Shown here: one piece after another, positions 25,071 to 32,069 of the stretch
How positions within the stretch are numbered: position 1 is the stretch's first letter
How the letters are laid out: each line of letters opens with the position of its first letter
Assembly (NCBI RefSeq): GCF_013369485.1
Contig: NZ_JABWEB010000017.1
Coordinates: 43,161 to 107,160, forward strand
Source of the DNA: Massilia sp. BJB1822
GTDB taxonomy: Bacteria; Pseudomonadota; Gammaproteobacteria; Burkholderiales; Burkholderiaceae_D
Reading direction: 5' to 3'
DNA: 64,000 bases
Position numbers and translations under genes: made by a program
Notes under the pieces: generated by a model
Seen by the model: the letters and a program-made list of their open reading frames with translations, nothing else
Databases searched by the model: none
Told to the model about the DNA's origin: nothing

Positions 25071-25907
25071 ATGGACAGACTGGACGCCTTTAAAAGCATC
25101 GCCGCCCAAGCGGGCCGCGGAGAGCTTGCTTTCCCCACGAACGTGGCCGCCTCGGTCAAGCTGCAGCAAGCGCTGAGCGACCCGGACTGCCATACCGATA
25201 CCGCGGCCAAGCTGGTGCAGGCCGATCCCCTGCTGGCGGCGCGCGCCGTCGCCATCGCCAATTCCGTCGCCTATAACCGCTCCGGCAACGAGATTGCCGG
25301 CGTGCGCCAGGCCGTGCAGCGCCTCGGCGTGCGCACCCTGCAATCGCTGGTGGCGGCCCTGATCGTGCGCCAGCTCGGCAGCCAGATCAAGGACCCGGGT
25401 TTGCAGGCGATGTCCCGGCAGCTGTGGGAACACACGGCCCATGTGGCCGCGCTGGCCCAGGTCATCGCGCGCCGCGTCACCCATGTCGATCCCGATACGG
25501 CCATGTTCGCCGGCATCGTGCATGAGGTGGGCGGCTTTTATATGCTGTCCTGCGCCGACAGCGATCCATCCATCATGCAGGGCGAGCCGGAGGAGTGGGT
25601 CGAGCACGGCGAAGCCCAGATCGGACGTGGCGTGCTCAACAAGCTGGTCATTCCGGAAGCCGTGATGCAGGCGGTGGAAGCGATGTGGGACGGCCTGCGT
25701 GCCCTGCCGCCGGAAACCCTGGGCGACACCCTGCTGCTGGCCAACGACCTGGCGCCTGTCCCATCCCCGCTGCACAGCCGCCCCGGCGCCACCTCGCCGC
25801 AAGCGGCGCGCACCATCGACTTCGCCATCGGCGACGGCACCCTGAACGCCATCCTGACGGAATCGGCGGCCGAGGTGCATTCGCTGACGACGGTGTTGCT
25901 GCTTTAG
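25071..25907 (+). CDS. HDOD-domain protein
   Basis: 278 aa. The HDOD domain covers about residues 15-205 (ELAFPTNVAASVKLQQALSD; ADPLLAARAVAIANSVAYNR; FAGIVHEVGGFYMLSCADSD), a degenerate HD fold lacking the full metal-binding set. HDOD proteins act in bacterial signalling, often linked to c-di-GMP, motility or stress, usually as scaffolds. No response-regulator or GGDEF/EAL domain is fused here. The ATG lacks an SD and follows a TATAAT by six bases. The stop overlaps the stop of the convergent coiled-coil gene by three bases. Confidence 0.88.
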   Translation: MDRLDAFKSIAAQAGRGELAFPTNVAASVKLQQALSDPDCHTDTAAKLVQADPLLAARAVAIANSVAYNRSGNEIAGVRQAVQRLGVRTLQSLVAALIVRQLGSQIKDPGLQAMSRQLWEHTAHVAALAQVIARRVTHVDPDTAMFAGIVHEVGGFYMLSCADSDPSIMQGEPEEWVEHGEAQIGRGVLNKLVIPEAVMQAVEAMWDGLRALPPETLGDTLLLANDLAPVPSPLHSRPGATSPQAARTIDFAIGDGTLNAILTESAAEVHSLTTVLLL

Positions 25908-27112
25908 CAGGTGGCGTGCATGTGGGGCGCAAGAATATTTCGCACCTGCCGGTAGTTTTTGCGCCCGTGCCAATAGTCTTCCAGCAATGCCTCAAGGTCG
26001 ATCCAGTCCGCCAAGGCCGCTTGCAACAGATGTTCACGGTCTTTGAGCAGATTCTCGTCCAGCATCAAGGCCAGGCCACGCCGGTTGCGCATTTGCTGCA
26101 TCTCCTCCAGGATTGCTTGATGGCTTTCCGAGCAGGTTTGTATTTCTCGCTGCAAATCCGATAGTTCCATGAGGATGTCATCGTCGCGGGTATCAGCTGT
26201 ACCACGGGCCTGCTCAAGCAGTACCTCCACGGGAATATGGCGCGCCGTCTGAGCCATCAGCTCGCTGGCCTTCCGGTATCGGCTATCGTTCCTTTCACCA
26301 TAGTCGACCAATCGCTGACGTAACTCACGCGAACGCTGTTCATTGCGCCGCCTGTTTTCCTGGAGTGCAGTAACACGTTCATCAAGAATACCGCGTTCCT
26401 TGCTTTTGTCGGTGCTGTCACTCAATGTTTGGAGGGCGCGTTTGGCCTTCTGCAAACGTTCACTACTAGCAACGCCTCGGGATTCCAAGCCTGCCTGCAT
26501 CAGCCGCAGGCGCTGTTCATTCTCCCAATTCACATGGAAGTTGGATTGGCGCGCTATCCACTTATCTCCGATCTTTTTCACGCTGCCCGCCTTGTACTCT
26601 GGCGTACCATAAGCAATCTGCCGCAAATAGCTGTACAAAATATCCTGTTCATACTTGGCCAGCTTGCGATTGCATTCGCCCCGAATTTCCGCCGCCATCT
26701 CCAGATAATGCTGATAAGCAGCTTCAGCCTGCTCTATCTCAGCCATGCAAGCAGCGTATTCCGCATGCTCCTGCAAGGCAGCATTGCCAGCCTGCGCCAG
26801 TGACGTGAGGTCTTGCTTCGCATGTTCAAGAGCAGAGAGATCGAAACTCAATCGACTTTCCAACTGCACCAAATCCTCGCGCAACGCAGCCATCTCATTT
26901 GACCGCAGTTCCAGCTCATGCGCGGCGTCTCCCGTTTCCTGCCCCAGCTCAAGCTGCAAGCTAGCCAAGTCCCCAAAATGCCGAATACGCCGAGCCTCAA
27001 GTGCAGTCAAATTAGCGGCATGATCGGCTGCCTCGTTCTCCAAAACCTTCAATCGTGCATCGGCTTGACGCGCCACGTAGCGTACACGGCCAGCAAATTC
27101 ATGAGAACGCAT
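25904..27112 (-). CDS. Coiled-coil protein, third gene of an unknown three-gene module
   Basis: 402 aa, almost entirely helical and heptad-rich, with no signal peptide or membrane helix. Long coiled coils run about 10-150 (EAADHAANLTALEARRIRHF; QETGDAAHELELRSNEMAAL) and again about 215-370. A short non-helical section in between contains YGTPEYKAGSVKKIGDKWIA. The ATG at 27112 overlaps the stop of the preceding gene as TGATG, so the two are translationally coupled. GC content is about 53 % on sampled lines, well below the neighbourhood. I recognise no family. A structural, partner-holding or filament-like role is conceivable but unproven. Confidence 0.75.
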   Translation of the reverse strand: MRSHEFAGRVRYVARQADARLKVLENEAADHAANLTALEARRIRHFGDLASLQLELGQETGDAAHELELRSNEMAALREDLVQLESRLSFDLSALEHAKQDLTSLAQAGNAALQEHAEYAACMAEIEQAEAAYQHYLEMAAEIRGECNRKLAKYEQDILYSYLRQIAYGTPEYKAGSVKKIGDKWIARQSNFHVNWENEQRLRLMQAGLESRGVASSERLQKAKRALQTLSDSTDKSKERGILDERVTALQENRRRNEQRSRELRQRLVDYGERNDSRYRKASELMAQTARHIPVEVLLEQARGTADTRDDDILMELSDLQREIQTCSESHQAILEEMQQMRNRRGLALMLDENLLKDREHLLQAALADWIDLEALLEDYWHGRKNYRQVRNILAPHMHATC

Positions 27113-27531
27113 CACGGCTCCTTGTTGAGCAGCACATGGCTGCGCACCGCTTCGCCCTTTTGCAAGGCCGCCTTCCAAAGGCTGACGGCAACAGCAAGGC
27201 TAGCAAACAGTGCGAGAAGCAGAAGTAATACACGTGTCCAGCCCATACCACGAGAGACTGCAACATAAGCTCGGCACATCACATCACTCAGCCGACTGCG
27301 CTGGACAACTGAGAATTCGAGGCGGCGTTCAAAATACGCCCGGACACCTTGTTCAATCAGCGCGTCATCCACTTTGACGTTCTGCGTCTGATAGTACTCA
27401 CGGATGCGCTGAGCAACAACGCGCCTTTGCGCTGGTAAGTCGAGCAAGTCCTCTTCCAGCATCTTGCGATGCCGTATTTCATCGATCAGACCAATTACTT
27501 CCAGCTGCTGGGACAATCCCAAGGATGTCAT
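27112..27531 (-). CDS. Small helical protein with one C-terminal membrane helix, second gene of the module
   Basis: 139 aa from the ATG at 27531, one base after the upstream stop (TGAGATG). The first 85 residues are soluble and helical (EVIGLIDEIRHRKMLEEDLL; QRRVVAQRIREYYQTQNVKV). A hydrophobic helix at about 97-118 (WTRVLLLLLALFASLAVAVS) anchors it in the inner membrane with a short tail. An upstream ATG at 27576 would extend into the preceding gene and is less likely. It sits between two large helical proteins and may tether them to the membrane. GC is low, as in the third gene. Confidence 0.75.
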   Translation of the reverse strand: MTSLGLSQQLEVIGLIDEIRHRKMLEEDLLDLPAQRRVVAQRIREYYQTQNVKVDDALIEQGVRAYFERRLEFSVVQRSRLSDVMCRAYVAVSRGMGWTRVLLLLLALFASLAVAVSLWKAALQKGEAVRSHVLLNKEP

Positions 27532-27532
27532 C

Positions 27533-28672
27533 TCAACCTCGCTGCACAAGCAAAGCTGCAAAGCGCTGACGGCCATTTTCAGCCGCCGCCTCGATTTCCT
27601 GTGCGGTTTGGGTCGACTCGCGGCGCAGCTCTTCGATCAGGTTCATGCTGCTGGCCTGGAACTCCACCACCGCATTGGCCAGGGCGCTGACGGAGCTGGC
27701 GTGCAGGGTGCTGCCGTAGCCGGCGCGCAGGCCGGCCTCCAGCTGCGTGGTGCCGGTACGGGCCAGCGCTTCCAGACCCTGGTTGATGCCTTCGGCCATG
27801 GCGTCCATGGTCTGGGTGGTTTCCGCCAGACCGGCCATCGAGGTGAAGGAGGCAGCCAGCCCCGTGAACACGACTTCGTTGGTGGCGAAGAAGGTGACGG
27901 CGCGCTGGTAGAGGCGCTCTTTCAGGCCATGCGTTTGCTGCAGGCGCGCGAACACCACTTCGGCCGTGTTGTAGGAGGCCTTCAGGTCGTCGGCGATGTC
28001 CTTGACGATCTGGTAGCTCTTGTCCTCGTCCTGCACGGCGCGCAGGGCTTCGTCGCGCTGCAGTTCCAGGCGCGCGCGTTCGGCGTTGTCGCTACTGCCT
28101 GCCTCGCATGCCTTGCCGGCGGCATCGAGCGCCGCCTTGCGCTGCTCCAGCGTCTGGGTGGCCAGGGCCAGCACTTCCTGCGCGTCGACTTCGGCCGTCT
28201 TCAAAGCCATGCGGAAATCGCGGTAGGCTTCCAGGATCGTGGTTTCGCGCTGGATTTGCTGGTTCGCCGCCTCGGCCACCTGCAGATACGCGGCGCGGAT
28301 CGCATTGAAGCGGTCGGGGATGGAACCGCGCCGCATCTTCATCCAGCCGGCCTGGATCCGTTCCTGGAAATCGAGGCGGCCATCGGCCATCCACGCGCTC
28401 ATCTGTTCGGCATCTTCGCGGATGGAATTGAAGCTGCTGGTGATGTCGGCATAGCGTGTGGAAATGTCCATGCCCTCGATCTGCTCGCGCACGGCGGCAT
28501 TGAAGGTGCTCGAATACTGCAGGGTGGTGGCGATGGCCATCACCCTGGCATTATCGTATTTGGCGATTTTTTCCAGCAAGGGCAGCACGGCTGCCGGCTC
28601 GCGATTGCCCAAATTGATGCCCACGGCGCGCAGGGCGGAAACGGCGCGGTCAAGATAGCTGATATTGCTCAC
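27533..28672 (-). CDS. Helical protein of unknown function, first gene of the three-gene module
   Basis: 379 aa from a GTG at 28672. It is all-helical with no signal peptide. Segments include EKIAKYDNARVMAIATTLQY, REQIEGMDISTRYADITSSF, the coiled coil LATQTLEQRKAALDAAGKAC and the C-terminal VSALANAVVEFQASSMNLIE. It loosely recalls long-helical envelope or tellurite-resistance (TelA-like) proteins, but I cannot establish homology by eye. A sampled 60-base line is 72 % GC, unlike the two following genes at about 53 %. It is coupled to the second gene with a one-base gap. Its function is unknown. Confidence 0.75.
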   Translation of the reverse strand: MSNISYLDRAVSALRAVGINLGNREPAAVLPLLEKIAKYDNARVMAIATTLQYSSTFNAAVREQIEGMDISTRYADITSSFNSIREDAEQMSAWMADGRLDFQERIQAGWMKMRRGSIPDRFNAIRAAYLQVAEAANQQIQRETTILEAYRDFRMALKTAEVDAQEVLALATQTLEQRKAALDAAGKACEAGSSDNAERARLELQRDEALRAVQDEDKSYQIVKDIADDLKASYNTAEVVFARLQQTHGLKERLYQRAVTFFATNEVVFTGLAASFTSMAGLAETTQTMDAMAEGINQGLEALARTGTTQLEAGLRAGYGSTLHASSVSALANAVVEFQASSMNLIEELRRESTQTAQEIEAAAENGRQRFAALLVQRG

Positions 28673-28767
28673 GATGGAACCCGGCTTGGTTGAAATGGAA
28701 TAAGATTTTCAAAATAGAAACTTAGACCATCTTATAACAATTTGCCGGATTTGCCGCAGAGACAGAA

Positions 28768-28797
28768 ATAAAAAAAGCCCGCCGAGGTGGCGGGCCA
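28768..28797 (-). terminator. Intrinsic terminator of the GST gene
   Basis: On the minus strand GCCCGCC-ACCTC-GGCGGGC is followed by six T. It also isolates the downstream three-gene module from the GST transcript. The rest of 28673-28888 is AT-rich and holds no gene I can see. Confidence 0.85.
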
Positions 28798-28888
28798 AGT
28801 CCAAAACTAGGGATGTCCTGAAAGAGACGCTTCCATCTTAAGTTCCGGACTGTTTCAGCTCTGTGCGTAACTTCACACAAACGGGTAT

Positions 28889-29506
28889 TTACCAGACATG
28901 CTCGGTGTGCTTCCAGGCAGGGAGCTGCTGCACGCGGCCAAACCAGGCCAGCAGGTGTGGGAAGTTGTCGATAGGCAGCTGGGCACGCTCACGGTACATC
29001 AGCGGCGCGGCCACGGCGAAGTCGGCCAAGGTCAAGCCATTGCCGCAGAGCCATTCACGGTCGGCCAGATGCTGGTTCAGCACGGTGGCAAACTGTTCCA
29101 GATCCTCGCCGCCCCGCTTCAGCTCGGCCGGGTCGGCCGTGCCGCCGGTGACGAGCGGCTTCCATACGCGCTCCCAGGTGAACACGCCGATGGCGGGCGA
29201 GAAATGCTGGGCGGCCCAGAACAGCCAGCGGTTGATGTCGGCGCGCGCCTTGAGGTCCTGCGGATACAGGGTCTGGCCAGGCGTCTTGTCGGCCAGGTAT
29301 TGCATGATGGCGCAGGATTCCCACAGCAGCCAACCCTCGTCCTCCAGCACCGGCACCTTGCTGTTCGGATTGACCTCACCCAGGCGGCGGCGGTCTTCCG
29401 CATCCATCAGGTTCAGCTCGACGCTATCGACCTGGATGCCGAGCTGGGCGATGGTGAGCAGCACGCGGCGGGCATTCGAGGATACGGGATGGTGGTAAAG
29501 GCGCAT
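28889..29506 (-). CDS. Glutathione S-transferase family protein
   Basis: 205 aa. The N-terminal thioredoxin-like domain starts MRLYHHPVSSNARRVLLTIA, with the cis-Pro segment SKVPVLEDEGWLLWESCAIM that binds glutathione. The C-terminal helical domain contains WLCGNGLTLADFAVAAPL, the conserved N-capping box region. The ATG at 29506 is preceded by AGGAG, which settles the start over an upstream ATG at 29557. The role is probably detoxification of electrophiles; the substrate is unknown. The next gene upstream, a WYL regulator, ends 63 bases before and could be in the same unit. Confidence 0.92.
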   Translation of the reverse strand: MRLYHHPVSSNARRVLLTIAQLGIQVDSVELNLMDAEDRRRLGEVNPNSKVPVLEDEGWLLWESCAIMQYLADKTPGQTLYPQDLKARADINRWLFWAAQHFSPAIGVFTWERVWKPLVTGGTADPAELKRGGEDLEQFATVLNQHLADREWLCGNGLTLADFAVAAPLMYRERAQLPIDNFPHLLAWFGRVQQLPAWKHTEHVW

Positions 29507-29569
29507 ATTCAAGTCTCCTGTTGGTGGGGTTGAGGACTTCATCATAAGCCTGGGCACTGACAGTTTTTG

Positions 29570-30265
29570 TCAGTAGTCTTGCGGGGGAATCTTGTTCTCT
29601 TCGCGCCAGCGCTTGAGCAGGACATGGCGTGGCGTCGGATAGCCTTCGGCCAGCGGCTCGGCGGCGCTGATGCGGTCGATGCGGAAGTGGCGCAGCGCCT
29701 GGCGCATTTCGCACCAGGCCGCCAGCACGCGCAGCCCTTGGAAAAACGCCAGCGCAAAAGGCCAGACCACGCGTTCGGACGCCTTGCCCTTTTCGTCGCT
29801 ATACGCGATGCGCAGCTTGTGCTGGCGCCGGATCGCCTCGCGCACCGGCTGCATGAAAGGATCCAGGCCCGCGCTGGCCGGGAACAGCGGCACCCAGAGG
29901 CTGGTTTCGGCCATATCGTCGCGCAGATCCTTGGGCGTGGCGGTAGCGATCTTGGCCAGCGCAGTATTGGCCGCCTGCGCCAGGCCCGCATCGCCCTGCT
30001 GGCGCACCCAGCGCGCGCCCAGCACCAGCGCCTCCAGCTCATCGGGACTGAACATCAGCGGCGGCATGAAGAAGCCGGCACGCAACAGATAACCAACGCC
30101 GGCCTCGCCCTGCAACGGCGCCCCCAGTTCGGCCAGGGTCTGCATATCGCGGTAAATGGTGCGCTCGGACACGCCCAGCTTCTCCGCCAGCACCGCCGCC
30201 GTCACCGGGCGGCGATTGCCGCGCAGCGCATCCATCAGCTGAAACAATCGGCCGGTACGGCTCAT
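29570..30265 (-). CDS. HTH/WYL-domain transcriptional regulator (YafY-like)
   Basis: 231 aa. An HTH_11-type winged helix (RTGRLFQLMDALRGNRRPVT; LAEKLGVSERTIYRDMQTLA) occupies residues 1-60. The WYL ligand-sensing domain (about 130-215) has KLRIAYSDEKGKASERVVWP and LRVLAAWCEMRQALRHFRID. WYL regulators often bind nucleotides or nucleic acid fragments. The ATG at 30265 follows GGAGACCCG, a fair SD. The position just before the GST gene on the same strand suggests it may regulate that gene. Confidence 0.9.
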   Translation of the reverse strand: MSRTGRLFQLMDALRGNRRPVTAAVLAEKLGVSERTIYRDMQTLAELGAPLQGEAGVGYLLRAGFFMPPLMFSPDELEALVLGARWVRQQGDAGLAQAANTALAKIATATPKDLRDDMAETSLWVPLFPASAGLDPFMQPVREAIRRQHKLRIAYSDEKGKASERVVWPFALAFFQGLRVLAAWCEMRQALRHFRIDRISAAEPLAEGYPTPRHVLLKRWREENKIPPQDY

Positions 30266-30366
30266 CGGGTCTCCCAGAAAAGGCAGCCAGCTTACCGCGC
30301 CCCTCCCCGAAAGACAATCTTGCCAGCCAGGTATAGTGAAGCATACCCGCATCAGGAGCCGGTGCT

Positions 30367-30969
30367 ATGCCTGCTTTAATAGATGAAGAAGCAAATATCG
30401 CTAATGCACCAGATCAGGAGGGTATTTCTCGCCACATTATTTTGCTGCGTGGGAAAAAGGTATTGCTGGATACCGATCTGGCAGGCTTGTATGAGGTATC
30501 GATCAAACGCTTCAATGAACAGGTCAAGCGCAATCTGGAGCGCTTTCCAGCCGATTTCATGTTCCAGCTTAAGGCTGACGAGTATGCTGTTTTAAGGTCG
30601 CAATTTGCGACCTTAAAACAGGGACAGCATCGTAAATATCTGCCTTATGCCTTCACCGAACATGGCGCGATCATGGCAGCCATGTTAATGAACAGTCCCC
30701 GCGCCATTAGCGTCTCGGTCCATATAGTGCGTGCCTTCGTGCAACTGCGCGAGCTGGCCGCCTCCAACGAAGAATTCCGGCTGCGGCTAAATGAATTGGA
30801 GAGAAAAACCGACTTGCTGCTGTTAAAGCACGAGCACTTGGAGCGCGGCAGCGGCCAGCAGATCCGCCAAATTCTTGATGCGCTACGCGCACTGGCGACA
30901 CCGCCCGCTCATCCTGCCAAACGCCCTATTGGCTTCGTCACGCCAGAAGACAGGACGGCTTCGCCATAA
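30367..30969 (+). CDS. ORF6N-domain DNA-binding protein
   Basis: 200 aa. The ORF6N domain covers about residues 20-110: IILLRGKKVLLDTDLAGLYE, VKRNLERFPADFMFQL and YLPYAFTEHGAIMAAMLMNS. A helical linker and a probable coiled coil (LNELERKTDLLLLKHEHLER) follow. ORF6N is found in phage antirepressor-type proteins and also as single chromosomal genes. A sampled 60-base line in the gene is 48 % GC, low for this chromosome, and no phage genes surround it. It therefore looks like a transferred single gene. Its target is unknown. Confidence 0.88.
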   Translation: MPALIDEEANIANAPDQEGISRHIILLRGKKVLLDTDLAGLYEVSIKRFNEQVKRNLERFPADFMFQLKADEYAVLRSQFATLKQGQHRKYLPYAFTEHGAIMAAMLMNSPRAISVSVHIVRAFVQLRELAASNEEFRLRLNELERKTDLLLLKHEHLERGSGQQIRQILDALRALATPPAHPAKRPIGFVTPEDRTASP

Positions 30970-30971
30970 AA

Positions 30972-31000
30972 AAATCCCCGCGATCAGGCGGGGATTTGTA
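30972..31000 (-). terminator. Intrinsic terminator of the sec operon
   Basis: ATCCCCGC/GCGGGGAT stem with six-base loop. On the minus strand it is followed by seven T. It lies between secF and the convergent ORF6N gene and could serve both. Confidence 0.9.
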
Positions 31001-31019
31001 TGACCAACACCGTGCAGGC

Positions 31020-32042
31020 TTAGACTACAGCGCCGTCAGTTTCGTCTTTTTCCTTGATCGGCTTGATCAGGTCTTCGCGTTTGACGCCCAGCCACATGGC
31101 GACGGCGGCGGCCACAAAGACCGAGGAGTAAATGCCGAAGCAGATGCCGATGGTCAGCGCGATGGCGAAGAAGTGCAGGGTCGGGCCGCCGAGGAAGAGC
31201 ATCGAGAGCACCATCATCTGGGTGCAACCGTGGGTGATGATGGTACGCGAGATGGTGCTGGTGATCGCGTTGTCGATCACTTCATGCACCGAGGCCTTGC
31301 GCTGCTTGCGGAAGTTTTCGCGGATACGGTCGAAGATAACCACCGATTCGTTGACCGAGTAGCCCAGCACTGCCAGCACCGCGGCCAGCACGGTCAGCGA
31401 GAATTCCCACTGGAAGAAGGCGAAGAAGCCGAGAATGATCACCACGTCGTGCAAGTTCGCGACAATCGCCGCCACCGCGTACTTCCATTCGAAGCGGATG
31501 GCGAGGTAGATCATCACGCCGACAATCACCATCACCAGCGCGTTCAAGCCGTTCTGCGCCAGCTCGCCGCCCACCTGCGGGCCGATGAACTCGACCTTCT
31601 GCAGCATCACCGACTCGGTGCCTGCAGCGTCCACGCAACCGATCTTGGTCAGATGCTCGCCCTTGTCGGTCACCTTGTCGAGCTGCTTGGTGCTGCCGTT
31701 TTCAGCCTTGCACAGCGCCTGGAAAACCTTTTGCGAGGTGTCGGAGCTGCTGGCGCCAGGCGTGATCGGCAGGCGGATCATGGCGTCGCGCGCGGTGTCG
31801 AAGCTGGTCACTTCGGGCTGTTCATAGCCCAGCGTTTCCAGCGTGTGACGGATGGCGTCCAGATTGGCCGCCTTCGGATATTTCACCTCCATCACGGTGC
31901 CGCCCTTGAATTCGACCGACAGGTGCAGACCCTTGGTCGCCAGGAAGAACACCGCCGCCACGAAGGTCAGCGCCGACACCACGTTGAAGATCAACGCGTG
32001 GCGCATGAAGGGGATGTCTTTTTTAATGCGGAAAAATTCCAT
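31020..32042 (-). CDS. secF: Protein translocase subunit SecF
   Basis: 340 aa. The first helix follows the start (MEFFRIKKDIPFMRHALIFN). A periplasmic domain follows, with the SecF motif VEFKGGTVMEVKYPKAANLD, then five helices of the RND-like bundle with YSVNESVVIFDRIRENFRK and the TISRTIITH segment. With SecD it uses the proton gradient to pull exported proteins out of SecYEG. It starts 27 bases after secD, as in most proteobacteria, and is the last gene of the queA-tgt-yajC-secD-secF series, ending at a terminator. Confidence 0.97.
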   Translation of the reverse strand: MEFFRIKKDIPFMRHALIFNVVSALTFVAAVFFLATKGLHLSVEFKGGTVMEVKYPKAANLDAIRHTLETLGYEQPEVTSFDTARDAMIRLPITPGASSSDTSQKVFQALCKAENGSTKQLDKVTDKGEHLTKIGCVDAAGTESVMLQKVEFIGPQVGGELAQNGLNALVMVIVGVMIYLAIRFEWKYAVAAIVANLHDVVIILGFFAFFQWEFSLTVLAAVLAVLGYSVNESVVIFDRIRENFRKQRKASVHEVIDNAITSTISRTIITHGCTQMMVLSMLFLGGPTLHFFAIALTIGICFGIYSSVFVAAAVAMWLGVKREDLIKPIKEKDETDGAVV

Positions 32043-32069
32043 GTAATCCTCTACTGTAGGTATGCGGTG

